The notes beneath the pieces are model-generated. The model was not told where the DNA came from, did not search any database, and saw nothing but the letters and a program-made list of their open reading frames with translations. From Snodgrassella alvi (lineage in GTDB: Bacteria > Pseudomonadota > Gammaproteobacteria > Burkholderiales > Neisseriaceae), in assembly GCF_002777855.1 (NCBI RefSeq), contig NZ_MEIK01000029.1:219879-283878 (forward strand): DNA of 64,000 nucleotides, in the 5' to 3' direction. The stretch's first letter is position 1, and every line of letters starts with the position of its first letter. The translations under genes and the position numbers were made by a program. This document shows, in pieces, positions 19,417-28,173 of this stretch.

Positions 19417-20430
19417 ATGAAGGATATTTTCGCTGATATGGGCAAAATAGAGTTAAGTATTCTGATTCCGGTATTCAATGTAGGAGTTTATCTACCTGAA
19501 TTGCTGGAATCTTTATTGCCAAATTTGCCGGCTAATGTTGAAGTGATTTTTTATGATGATTGTTCGCAGGACGACTCGCTGGCTATTATCCGAAAATATC
19601 AGCAAATTTACACAGATGCGTTTATTCGCGTGTTGTGTGGTCAGGAAAATAAAGGCATTACGCAGGTACGCCAATGTCTCTTACATTCAACTCAAGCTGA
19701 GTATATTTGGTTTATTGATTCGGATGATAAGGTTGAATCACTAGCTGTCCAACAGATTATGGGTATTTTGAAACAATACCATCCAGATGTGCTTCTATTT
19801 GATTATGATGTATTTTTTGATAATACTGGTAAGTTAAAATCGAAGGAGCATTTATCGATTGCTCCGGCCAATACTTTACTGCATCAGAAAAATGGAAACT
19901 TATTCCATCTTGCTATTATGGATGGGAAACATTATTTCTGGAATAAAGTTTTCCGACGCCAGTTGGCGACAAAAGTTTGCCGTTTTACTATTCCTGCCTA
20001 CGAAGATATTGCGAATACACCTAGTCTGCTGCATGAATGCCAAACTTATTTTTATTATCCGCAGGTTTTGGTGCATTATCGTATATGGCCAAATTCTATT
20101 GTGCAGAAAATGAGTCTAAAGCAGGTTTATGGTATTGAAGCTTATCTCACTCAAGCATTTTATGCTGAAACTATTGTAGGTGATGAGAAATGTTGTGCTT
20201 ATTTGCTGTATAAGGCTCATTTGTACTATTTTCGTTTATGCCGGAAGCTTGCAAAAACAACTATGCCAGAAAAAGAAAAAAAGGCAATTTTGCACAAGGC
20301 GGCTGAGCTTTTTGTCGTGAAACGTTTGTCAATTCGTACAACAATTTTGTTGTTGCTGCGTACTCATATGTGGGATAAAGCGGCTAAATTGATGTTGAAA
20401 TCAGCTTTATTTGCCTTGACGCATAAATGA
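19417..20430 (+). CDS. Family 2 glycosyltransferase
   Basis: GT-A fold family 2 transferase of about 335 residues. The catalytic domain contains LSILIPVFNVGVYLPELLESL, VIFYDDCSQDDSL, GITQVRQC and YIWFIDSDDKVE (DxD), then HYFWNKVFRRQL and IPAYEDIANTPSLLHE. The C-terminal helical region is basic. The start is uncertain between a TTG at 19408 and ATGs at 19417 and 19438; the catalytic domain begins right after the last. Terminal gene of the GT25/GT/GT25/GT2 operon. It converges with the GT29-like gene only 5 bp away. Confidence 0.85.
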   Translation: MKDIFADMGKIELSILIPVFNVGVYLPELLESLLPNLPANVEVIFYDDCSQDDSLAIIRKYQQIYTDAFIRVLCGQENKGITQVRQCLLHSTQAEYIWFIDSDDKVESLAVQQIMGILKQYHPDVLLFDYDVFFDNTGKLKSKEHLSIAPANTLLHQKNGNLFHLAIMDGKHYFWNKVFRRQLATKVCRFTIPAYEDIANTPSLLHECQTYFYYPQVLVHYRIWPNSIVQKMSLKQVYGIEAYLTQAFYAETIVGDEKCCAYLLYKAHLYYFRLCRKLAKTTMPEKEKKAILHKAAELFVVKRLSIRTTILLLLRTHMWDKAAKLMLKSALFALTHK

Positions 20431-20435
20431 AGTTT

Positions 20436-21008
20436 TTAAATAGTAATTATTCTCCCTGTTTTTACCCAAGTATGGATTAGTTGTTTTTCGTCGTTCCAGT
20501 TATGTCCGGTCCAGCCTTCACTAGTAAAGTTGTGAATATATACGGTATTTTTTGGGTACTGCTGGCAAATATAATCAATGGCAAGAAGTCCTGTACTAGG
20601 TTGACGGAAACCCAGTGAGTCAGCACAGTGGCGGTAAATTTTGCTTGGTATGGTGTTGATGAAATATTGATCCAATTGCGATTTTTTTATCCATTTGGGA
20701 AAACGCCATAGGTATTTTATGCGTTTATGCATAGGGATGTTCTGGTAGCGACTATAGAAAATATCTTTTTTACTATAGCGGAAAAATATTTGAGTTTCGT
20801 GTTTTAAAAATTGATGTTCGATTACCAGATGTCTAATCTGGGTGTAACCATTGGCAATGAATATCCAATCTGCTTTAAGCGTGCAGTTTGGATTGGGGTT
20901 GTTAAAGCGGACTACAATGTCATCATCCTGAATCAGGTGTGCTATGGAGTTTTGTTCGTCAGCATTACCAATAATGAAGAATTTACTGTGAGTCTGAACT
21001 GTTTTCAT
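20436..21008 (-). CDS. Putative GT29 (sialyltransferase-like) protein
   Basis: 190 residues. FFIIGNADEQNSIAHLI is followed by DDDIVVRFNNPNPN, then a C-terminal block with LGFRQPSTGLLAIDYICQ and VYIHNFTSEGWTGHNW. The VVRFN..., PSTGLLA and GHNW...E pattern recalls the sialyl motifs of family 29 glycosyltransferases, which also occur in some bacterial surface-glycan loci. Donor and acceptor cannot be told from sequence. Cotranscribed with the gene at 21021 (12-bp gap). Confidence 0.6.
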   Translation of the reverse strand: MKTVQTHSKFFIIGNADEQNSIAHLIQDDDIVVRFNNPNPNCTLKADWIFIANGYTQIRHLVIEHQFLKHETQIFFRYSKKDIFYSRYQNIPMHKRIKYLWRFPKWIKKSQLDQYFINTIPSKIYRHCADSLGFRQPSTGLLAIDYICQQYPKNTVYIHNFTSEGWTGHNWNDEKQLIHTWVKTGRIITI

Positions 21009-21020
21009 AGTGGTTTGTTA

Positions 21021-21767
21021 TTATTGCCAATAATTTTTTAGCCAAGGAGCCGGTAAAATTTTACGGTACCATTTACCTCCACCACCTTTGATGGCATCGG
21101 GAGGATTAACTTCGCCATGAAAAACGATGATTTTACCAAAATCAGGTTTTTCCGGTGCTTGCCATATTGCATAAGGCATTTTTTTTAAAACATTGTACTT
21201 ATAGCTCAGGCACCAATTTTCTGGCCAATAGCTAAGTTGATGATGTTCACGCACATACCATGATAAAAAAGCCTGTTCATGGCGGAATTGTTGCCGGATT
21301 TGTTGAAAATGATTGCGAAAATAATCCATTAAATCTGGTATCGCACCAATTTGAAATCGATAAACAGAACTGTTGCCAATTTTGCGCCAAGGTTTTTTCC
21401 AGTCACGGATAATCCAGACTTCATCGGGACGGCTGGATGGCTGGGTGAAAAAGCAATCGATGTTATCGATGATAACGATATCTATATCTAAAAATAGGGC
21501 TGTGCCTTGTAAACCGAACAGGTTGGCACTAAAAGTGGTCAGTTTGTTCCAGCCGCGTTCTGGTAAGCCTGCAGGCAAGTTTAATGGTATCAGTGGATGG
21601 CATTGAATTGCAGGATGGATGCCGCTCGCGTCATCTGTCAGGCAAATCATGGTAAATGGCAGTGTCAGATTACGTTTAACCATGTGATATAGTCGGTTGA
21701 CATATTCCGCGCTATATTTTTGACCCCATTTCATACATAAGATGTAATTTTGTGAAGCTTTGTTCAT
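21021..21767 (-). CDS. Putative DxD glycosyltransferase
   Basis: About 248 residues from the ATG at 21767. An ATG at 21809 would add 14 residues, and neither has a convincing ribosome site. N-terminal ILCMKWGQKYSAEYVNRLY, PFTMICLTDD, RGWNKLTTFSANLFGL and TALFLDIDIVIIDNID (metal-binding DxD near residue 95), then VIFRD-like EVWIIRDW and HEQAFLSWY. Bacterial homologues with this arrangement are annotated as glycosyltransferases in LOS and capsule loci. First gene of a two-gene minus-strand operon. Confidence 0.7.
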   Translation of the reverse strand: MNKASQNYILCMKWGQKYSAEYVNRLYHMVKRNLTLPFTMICLTDDASGIHPAIQCHPLIPLNLPAGLPERGWNKLTTFSANLFGLQGTALFLDIDIVIIDNIDCFFTQPSSRPDEVWIIRDWKKPWRKIGNSSVYRFQIGAIPDLMDYFRNHFQQIRQQFRHEQAFLSWYVREHHQLSYWPENWCLSYKYNVLKKMPYAIWQAPEKPDFGKIIVFHGEVNPPDAIKGGGGKWYRKILPAPWLKNYWQ

Positions 21768-22096
21768 TGATTGCTGTATCGGGCGATTTTGAGGTTTGCA
21801 GTATAGCATTTTAATATTTTGGGCTGTTTGATCTATTTGAGATGAGTTAATTAAGAGCAGCTGTTTTTTAACTATTTTGGTTGTTATATGTTTATTCGTA
21901 GGTTTGGGCTATTTTAATGCTAAACTTGTTATCCAGCTGCTAAGTAGTAATGGTTTTCTGTTAAGTTTAGGCTGTTGTGGAGGTGGATGGAAATGGATTC
22001 AAAAACTTGATTTGATGCAATGAATTTTTTTGCATGGCTGGATGGTTTTTAATCTGTTTTACATATGTTTTATCCGGCTGTAACTAAGGATTGTGA

Positions 22097-23332
22097 ATGA
22101 AGAAACTTTTATGGATATTGTTTAAGAGTAATCTGATTGTACGCATGTTAGTGTGTATGATTATTGGCGCGTTTATCGCGGCTTTTTTACCGCAATACGG
22201 GGTTAAACTGGAATTTCTGGGTAGGGTATTCATTCAGGCTTTGCGTGCTGCTGCACCTATTCTGGTTTTCGTACTGGTGATATCTTCGATTGTCAATAAT
22301 AAGTTTGATAATGTTTCCAGTATTAAGTCGGTGGCTTGGCTGTATGCTATAACGGTGCTGATTTCTGCAATACTGGCTTCAACGGTGAGTTATTTGTATC
22401 CACTGCATTTGGTGATGGATGTGCCGCCGGCTTCCGAGAAACCGCCCGAAGGTGTAGCTGAGATTCTGATGAATATTATCCTTAAGTTTGTGGATAATCC
22501 TGTCGATGCGTTGGCTACTGGCAATTTCCTCAGTATCTTAGCGTGGTCGACGGCATTGGGTATTGCTTTGCGTCACAGTAGTGAAGCAACTAAATCGGTA
22601 ATTAAAAACTGGTCTGATGCAACTATCTGGGTGGTACGGCTGGTGGTGGCCATTGCTCCTTACGGAGTTCTAGGTTTGGTGGCTTCACATTTTACTAGTG
22701 ATGGTCTGGCTAAATTAAAAAATTATCTGGAGTTGATTGGTGTATTACTCGGTTTGATGGTATTTGTGGCCTTGGTAATCAATCCACTGATTGTGTTTTT
22801 GAATTTCCGTAAAAATCCTTATCCATTGGTATTTACATGTCTGCGTTATAGTGGCATTACGGCGTTTTTTACTCGTAGTTCGGCCGCCAATATTCCAGTA
22901 AATATTCGTCTAGCTCAGCGTATGCAGTTGCCCGAAGAAATATACTCACTTTCTATTCCTTTGGGTGTGACGATGAGTATGAATGGCGCAGCTATTACAA
23001 TTACGACGATGACGATGGCTACTGTGCATACTTTGGGGATGGATGTAAGCTTTATTCAGACATTATTGCTAAGTATTTTGGCTACAGTATGTGCACTTGG
23101 CGCTTCCGGTGTACCGGGAGGTTCGTTACTGTTGATTCCGGTGGCGTGTAGTATGTTCGGAATTGATCCAGCCATTGCAGCTCAGGTTGTGGCCATTGGC
23201 TTTGTTATCAGCGAGATTCAGGATTCTGCCGAAACTGTTCTGAATTCTTCCAGTGATATGCTGTTTACTTCAGTGGTATCGTTGAAGCAGCAAGGTCGGG
23301 ACCCTAGTAAAATTGAACTATTGCCAGAATAA
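22097..23332 (+). CDS. sstT: Serine/threonine:Na+ symporter SstT
   Basis: 411-residue dicarboxylate/amino-acid:cation symporter family protein with eight or more membrane segments and two re-entrant-loop regions. ALRAAAPILVFVLVISSI, SGITAFFTRSSAANIPVN, GVTMSMNGAAITITTMTMA and GASGVPGGSLLLIPVA match SstT, which takes up serine and threonine with sodium. Length matches the family. The 286-bp upstream gap separates it from the divergent glycosyltransferase operon. An intrinsic terminator follows directly. Confidence 0.93.
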   Translation: MKKLLWILFKSNLIVRMLVCMIIGAFIAAFLPQYGVKLEFLGRVFIQALRAAAPILVFVLVISSIVNNKFDNVSSIKSVAWLYAITVLISAILASTVSYLYPLHLVMDVPPASEKPPEGVAEILMNIILKFVDNPVDALATGNFLSILAWSTALGIALRHSSEATKSVIKNWSDATIWVVRLVVAIAPYGVLGLVASHFTSDGLAKLKNYLELIGVLLGLMVFVALVINPLIVFLNFRKNPYPLVFTCLRYSGITAFFTRSSAANIPVNIRLAQRMQLPEEIYSLSIPLGVTMSMNGAAITITTMTMATVHTLGMDVSFIQTLLLSILATVCALGASGVPGGSLLLIPVACSMFGIDPAIAAQVVAIGFVISEIQDSAETVLNSSSDMLFTSVVSLKQQGRDPSKIELLPE

Positions 23333-23350
23333 TTTTTTATCAGTTTTTTT

Positions 23351-23383
23351 AAACCGCTGCATGTTTCCTGCAGTGGTTTTTTT
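23351..23383 (+). terminator. Intrinsic terminator of sstT
   Basis: AACCGCTGCA (23352-23361) pairs with TGCAGTGGTT (23369-23378) with one G-U pair and a 7-nt loop, followed by seven consecutive T. It lies 19 bp after the sstT stop. Confidence 0.85.
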
Positions 23384-23466
23384 GTATTTGAATTGAATAT
23401 ATTTGTAATTTGATGAAGAACGGAATAACTTAGTCTCTGTTGTATATTTTAAAGACGGGAAGTTTT

Positions 23467-24462
23467 ATGGCGATACCTGTTTCAATTTTGAATCTGGTGC
23501 CGCGTCGAGACAATGGTACGGCAGCTTCGGCAATACGGGATATGTTGCGACTGGCACAGGTAGCCGAACAGCTGGGGTTTGTACGCTACTGGATTGCTGA
23601 ACACCATAATATGCCGATGGTGGTCAGTTCGGCGACACAGATATTGATCGGCCATACGTTAAGCCATACGCATCATATTCGTGTAGGCAGTGGCGGTGTG
23701 ATGTTGCCTAACCATAGTCCGTTGCTGGTGGCTGAACAATATGGCACTCTAGCTACAATTTATCCGCACCGAGTTGATCTAGGGCTGGGGAGAGCGCCTG
23801 GAACAGACAGAGTAACCGCTGCTGCTCTGAGGCGCCAGTTGAACGATGTTTCGCTTAAATTTGCGGATGATGTGGTGCAGTTGCAACGTTATCTAGGTGA
23901 TGAGCAACAGCAGGGGTTAGTAAAGGCTTATCCGGGTATGGGCACTCATATTCCCTTATATATATTGGGTTCTAGCACCGACAGTGCATATCTTGCAGCC
24001 AGTCTGGGTTTGCCTTATGTCTTTGCGGCGCATTTTGCTCCGCGTTTTCTGGATGAGGCAGCTGCTATTTACCGTGAGCGATTCCAGCCTTCTGCTCAAC
24101 TGGCTGCACCTTTTTTTATGCTATGTCTAAATCTGGTGGCGGCTGCTACTGATGATGAGGCTCTTTATTTACAAACGACGCAGTTGCAGTCTGTGCTGGG
24201 GCTGATTCGGAATAATCGGAAAGCGCTGCATCAGCCAGTACCGACTATGGATGGTTTGTGGACACCTGAAGAAGAAGCCTACGTACGAAATTTTACCGCT
24301 TGTACTTTATTGGGCGCACCAGAAACAGTTCAGCAGCAGTTAGAAGCATATGTCTTGCGTTTTCAGCCGGATGAAGTGATGGCAGTCAGCTATATTTATG
24401 ATATGGATAAGTTGCTTGAGTCTTATAATATTTTTAAGACAGTGGCTGATAATGTTGGTTAA
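23467..24462 (+). CDS. LLM-class flavin-dependent oxidoreductase
   Basis: About 331 residues, luciferase-like TIM-barrel monooxygenase family. VSILNLVPRRDNG, GFVRYWIAEHHNMP, VGSGGVMLPNHSPLLVAEQYGTLA, HRVDLGLGRAPGTD and LYILGSSTDSAYLAASLGLPYVFAAHF are characteristic of the YhbW-like MsnO8 group. Cofactor would be FMN; substrate unknown. The frame extends upstream to a TTG at 23440, but the ATG at 23467 has a GGGA ribosome site at good spacing. Monocistronic. Confidence 0.88.
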   Translation: MAIPVSILNLVPRRDNGTAASAIRDMLRLAQVAEQLGFVRYWIAEHHNMPMVVSSATQILIGHTLSHTHHIRVGSGGVMLPNHSPLLVAEQYGTLATIYPHRVDLGLGRAPGTDRVTAAALRRQLNDVSLKFADDVVQLQRYLGDEQQQGLVKAYPGMGTHIPLYILGSSTDSAYLAASLGLPYVFAAHFAPRFLDEAAAIYRERFQPSAQLAAPFFMLCLNLVAAATDDEALYLQTTQLQSVLGLIRNNRKALHQPVPTMDGLWTPEEEAYVRNFTACTLLGAPETVQQQLEAYVLRFQPDEVMAVSYIYDMDKLLESYNIFKTVADNVG

Positions 24463-24657
24463 GTATGGTTTTGGGTAGGCTGAAGGTTAGTATTTCGTAG
24501 CGAGTTATGATTTAGATGTGGCAAATTTTAGTCTAGTGTTGTGGCATTATTTGCCCCAAATCAAGTGTTATTTGATTATTTTTATCATTTGCCTTGGTAT
24601 TTTTTGCTGTAATATTACAATTATTCTTAAAATGTAAGCGAAATCGGGAGTCTATGC

Positions 24658-25554
24658 ATGAGCAACGATGTTATTAAGGTTTTTGTGGGTTGTGACCCGA
24701 ATAACTGTGATCTGGAGCAGATGATGGTGGTGGATTACAGTATCCACAAACACACATCGCGGCCGGTAGAAATCGTCTGGATGCAATTAAGTCATGATCC
24801 GAACAGTCCGTGGTATTCTGATCCACAAACGGGTGCAGGCTGGCATACAGAAAAGTGGGCAACGCCATTTTCCGGTTTTCGCTGGGGGATCCCGGCCGCC
24901 TGTAATTATGAGGGACGCGCCATTTATATGGATGCGGATATGATTGTATTGGCTGATATAGCGGAATTGTGGGCACATCCGATTGAAGGCGAAGCGATTG
25001 TTGCGGCTAAAGAAGTACATGATCATGCTAAGGGTAAACGATTTACTCGATTGTGTACTTGTGTCTGGGATTGCGCCAAAGCTAAATCGATTTTGCCTGA
25101 GCTGGCTAGTTTGCGTGCTGACCCTGATTCGCATAAGAAAATGATGGCAAAGTTTAAGCAACATCCGGAATGGGTACAGGCTTATAAGGCTGCTTGGAAT
25201 TGTGTCGATGGAGAAGGGATGCCGATAGAACAGATGAAAATTCTGCATTATTCAGACATGGGTACGCAGTTCAGTCATAAATACTCCATACCGCGTCTAA
25301 CCGCTGCTGGTCAGAAACATTGGTTTGACAGTGATATTTTGCCTCATCCGCGTAAGGATCTGGTTGAATTGTTTGATCAGTATTATCAGGAGGCGCTGGA
25401 TGCTGGTTATAAACTGGAAAATTATGCTGTTAAGCCATTTGGTGCATTTCCGAAAGAGTCACAAGTTGGTTATGATGGTAATGAAGTGACGCGTCAGAAA
25501 AAACAGAAATCTTGGCTTTCGCGCGCATGGCACGGTCTGACCGGTCGCGCTTAA
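24658..25554 (+). CDS. GT8-like glycosyltransferase
   Basis: 298 residues. KVFVGCDPNNCDLEQMMVVDYSIHKH and FSGFRWGIPAACNYEGRAIYMDADMIVLADIAELW (DAD metal site around residue 98) are typical of GT8-like transferases. KILHYSDM with a histidine near residue 199 fits their C-terminal metal ligand. The C-terminus is basic and Trp-containing. A GGGAG ribosome site precedes the ATG. It is outside the main glycan island and monocistronic. Acceptor unknown; LOS or another surface glycan is likely. Confidence 0.75.
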   Translation: MSNDVIKVFVGCDPNNCDLEQMMVVDYSIHKHTSRPVEIVWMQLSHDPNSPWYSDPQTGAGWHTEKWATPFSGFRWGIPAACNYEGRAIYMDADMIVLADIAELWAHPIEGEAIVAAKEVHDHAKGKRFTRLCTCVWDCAKAKSILPELASLRADPDSHKKMMAKFKQHPEWVQAYKAAWNCVDGEGMPIEQMKILHYSDMGTQFSHKYSIPRLTAAGQKHWFDSDILPHPRKDLVELFDQYYQEALDAGYKLENYAVKPFGAFPKESQVGYDGNEVTRQKKQKSWLSRAWHGLTGRA

Positions 25555-25573
25555 ACAAATTATTTGAATAAAT

Positions 25574-25612
25574 CTGGTCGTTTGCTGTCCCAGCTAGCGA
25601 CCGTTTTTTTTT
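25574..25612 (+). terminator. Intrinsic terminator after GT8-like gene
   Basis: GGTCG (25576-25580) pairs with CGACC (25598-25602), and inner GCTG/CAGC also pair, with a small internal loop; nine T follow. It is 20 bp after the upstream stop. Confidence 0.8.
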
Positions 25613-25746
25613 GATAATTATATTTGTAAATTATGAGTAACTGTGAAAATTAGAATGACTGTTTAGTTGTTCCGATACTTGAAACGCATGTCTGGTATGG
25701 AATAGCCTTAAGCAAACTCTCAGGAAAAAATATATATGGAGTATAG

Positions 25747-27972
25747 CTACATTTCCAGTGGGTCGACATCTATCAGCCAACGTGTATGAGGGTTGCTTTT
25801 TTCCAGATGCAGGAGCCAATTTTGCCATAATGAAATGCTGCGGTGTAGGTCTCGCCGGTTTTTACTTTCTAGAAATACTTGTGCGCGTTCGTACCCAGCC
25901 AGTCGGGCCATTAGCATCGGTACTGGACCGAAGACATTGACATTGGCTGGTAATGCATGCTGCTGCTCGATTCCTTGTTGTGCTTGCCGTAAAAGCTGTT
26001 GCGCCTCGTGCATGGTGTGAGCGTCTGCGCGGATGGCGGCCATATAACTAAATGGCGGCATGCCCAGCTCTTGTCTTTCTGCCAGTTCTGCCGTGGCGAA
26101 AGTTACATAATTCTGTGCCGCCAAAGCTTGGTACACTTTGTGTTCCGGCTGACGCGTTTGTACCCATACTTCACCAGTGCAGTCGGCTCTGCCGGCTCTG
26201 CCACTTACCTGCATTAATTCGGCAAATAAACGTTCAGGAGCACGGAAATCGGCGCTATAGAGACTGTTGTCTGCATTTAAAACTACCACTAGATTGAGAT
26301 GGGGAAAGTCATGGCCTTTGGCCAGCATCTGGGTGCCGACCAATACATCTACTTCTTTACGCATAATGGTGTGATAGATTTCCGACCAGTCTTGTCGGTG
26401 AGCAGTGCTATCACGGTCTACCCGAAGAATGCGTGCACTAGGGAGTAGATGCTGCAGGTATTCTTCAATGCGCTGAGTGCCTTGTCCAACGGCGGTCAAG
26501 TCCTGATTGCCACATTCCGGGCAGGATGGGGGTATGGGCTGGTGAAAATCACAATGATGGCAGCGTAGCTGACCTGCATGCTGATGTAAAACCAGTTTGG
26601 CGGAGCAATTCGGGCAGCCGAAAGTATGACCGCAAGCATCGCAGAATAAAGCTGGGGCAAAACCCCTTCGGTTTAGGTAAACCATGCTTAAACCACCGCG
26701 AGCGACATTGGTTTGCAGTTTTTGCTTGATGATATCGCTGATACCATTATCCAGTGGTAAGCGGCGGATATCGAGTAAATGTATTTGTGGCAATTGGGCG
26801 TTGGAGTGTGCCCGCTCGCTCAGTTGCAGTAATTGGTAATCTCCGTGCCGCGTTTTATACCAGCTTTCTAATGACGGAGTGGCACTACCCAGTACCACTG
26901 GACAGGCTGCCTGCCGCGCACGCCAGACAGCTAGGTCACGTGCCTGATAGCGTAATTCACTTTCTTGTTTAAATGAATAATCGTGCTCTTCGTCGACAAC
27001 AATCAGGCCTAGATTAGGCATGGGGGTAAATATGGCCAGACGTGTACCGATGACCAGAGCTGCCTGCCCCAGAGCTGCCTGAAGATAGTTGGTGGTACGT
27101 TGTCCGGCTGCGGTCTGGCTGTGTAATACAGTAGTAACTGTATGTGGAAAACGCTGGCGTACCCGTTGCATAAGCTGCGGTGTGAGGTTGATTTCGGGCA
27201 GCAAAAACAGTACCTGTTTACCTTGCTGCATTATATTGGCCATGATGTCGAAATAGACTTCGGTTTTACCGCTGCCAGTAATGCCATACAATAGAAATGG
27301 GGCAAATTGCCCACATCTGGTTTGTACTTCTGCACTGGCTAGTTGCTGTTGCTGATTGAGCTGATGCCGGCTGGTCGGTACAGGTCCACAAGCTGGTATG
27401 TGACTGGCTTCTATCCAGTTTTGTTGTTGCCACTGTTTAAGATATTGTGATGCCTGAGTATGTATGGTTTTAAGCTGGTGCAGAGTGGCTGGAGCGGCTA
27501 ATAGTCTCTGCCATAATGCATTTTGTTTATGATAACGAGCCGGAGGTGCTGGCTGGATGCATCCAAGGGCATTGAGGCTGTAAATGTGTTCTTGTTTCGG
27601 TAATGGCACGGCTTGAGGCTGACGCAGACCTTTGGGTAGGGCCGCCATCACGGCTTGTCCAAGAGGATAATGATAATAGCGCGCAGTAAAGCTAAGTAGT
27701 GCACGCCAGTCTGCGGGCAATTGCCAGCCATCCGATAAAATGTTCTCAATGGGTCGTATTTTACTAAGGTCTATTTCCGGCTGTATATCACTTTCCCATA
27801 CTATGGCTGCTACCAATCGGTTGCGAAAGCGTACGGCTACCCTTGTTCCTGCCGGCAAGGTAGTTGGATGGGCGTATGTTAGCAATGGGTAGAGGGGCAC
27901 GTTCAGTGCCAGTTGATGGTAAATCAATGTAATCAGGGGTAAATAGGCAATGATTTGTTTATTGTAACTCAA
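25747..27972 (-). CDS. priA: Primosomal replication protein PriA (helicase)
   Basis: Up to 741 residues. An N-terminal 3'-DNA binding domain (NVPLYPLLTYA) precedes the helicase core with Walker A GITGSGKTEVYFD and the DEEHDYSFKQE box. The cysteine zinc module follows (CDACGHTFGCPNC and RCHHCDFHQPIPPSCPECG), then VLVGTQMLAKGHDFPHLNLV and QVSGRAGRA. PriA restarts stalled forks by loading DnaB. The frame's first possible start is a TTG at 27972, and a second TTG at 27927 would give the usual IYHQLALNVPL N-terminus; no clear ribosome site decides it. Ordinary full-length gene. Confidence 0.94.
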   Translation of the reverse strand: MSYNKQIIAYLPLITLIYHQLALNVPLYPLLTYAHPTTLPAGTRVAVRFRNRLVAAIVWESDIQPEIDLSKIRPIENILSDGWQLPADWRALLSFTARYYHYPLGQAVMAALPKGLRQPQAVPLPKQEHIYSLNALGCIQPAPPARYHKQNALWQRLLAAPATLHQLKTIHTQASQYLKQWQQQNWIEASHIPACGPVPTSRHQLNQQQQLASAEVQTRCGQFAPFLLYGITGSGKTEVYFDIMANIMQQGKQVLFLLPEINLTPQLMQRVRQRFPHTVTTVLHSQTAAGQRTTNYLQAALGQAALVIGTRLAIFTPMPNLGLIVVDEEHDYSFKQESELRYQARDLAVWRARQAACPVVLGSATPSLESWYKTRHGDYQLLQLSERAHSNAQLPQIHLLDIRRLPLDNGISDIIKQKLQTNVARGGLSMVYLNRRGFAPALFCDACGHTFGCPNCSAKLVLHQHAGQLRCHHCDFHQPIPPSCPECGNQDLTAVGQGTQRIEEYLQHLLPSARILRVDRDSTAHRQDWSEIYHTIMRKEVDVLVGTQMLAKGHDFPHLNLVVVLNADNSLYSADFRAPERLFAELMQVSGRAGRADCTGEVWVQTRQPEHKVYQALAAQNYVTFATAELAERQELGMPPFSYMAAIRADAHTMHEAQQLLRQAQQGIEQQHALPANVNVFGPVPMLMARLAGYERAQVFLESKNRRDLHRSISLWQNWLLHLEKSNPHTRWLIDVDPLEM

Positions 27973-28011
27973 AGTGGCTGGCTTTTACCGTAGGAGTGTT
28001 TATGAGATAAT

Positions 28012-28031
28012 TCACATAGTTTAATATGTGA
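28012..28031. promoter_or_regulatory. Inverted repeat between priA and pyrB
   Basis: TCACATA-GTTTAA-TATGTGA, a perfect 7-bp inverted repeat with a 6-bp centre, in the divergent priA/pyrB spacer just ahead of the putative pyrB leader peptide. It may be an operator. Its half-sites are in the opposite order to a CRP site (TGTGA-N6-TCACA). Confidence 0.4.
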
Positions 28032-28042
28032 GTAACTGAAAA

Positions 28043-28105
28043 ATGACAATATTTGCAGCCAGCTTATTGTTGTGTCTGAAGCAGTTGTTACTTTTGAACA
28101 GTTAA
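28043..28105 (+). CDS. Putative pyrBI leader peptide
   Basis: A 20-codon open frame (ATG ACA ATA ... AGT TAA) upstream of pyrB. It has seven leucines encoded by U-rich codons and ends 13 nt before the left arm of a terminator hairpin at 28118. In enteric bacteria pyrBI is controlled by a leader peptide, a U-rich pause region and an attenuator. The layout here is analogous, though the peptide has no sequence similarity to E. coli PyrL that I can see and its ribosome site is weak. Confidence 0.4.
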   Translation: MTIFAASLLLCLKQLLLLNS

Positions 28106-28117
28106 TGACCGTATGTA

Positions 28118-28142
28118 TACCCGTTTCTAAGCGGGTTTTTTT
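28118..28142 (+). terminator. Attenuator-like terminator upstream of pyrB
   Basis: ACCCG (28119-28123) and CGGGT (28132-28136) form a hairpin followed by seven T, only about 32 bp before the pyrB start. priA is transcribed away from here, so no upstream gene needs a rightward terminator. This points to premature termination within the pyrBI leader. Confidence 0.65.
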
Positions 28143-28173
28143 ATGCCTGTTGTTAGATGCTGAAAGTTAAATT

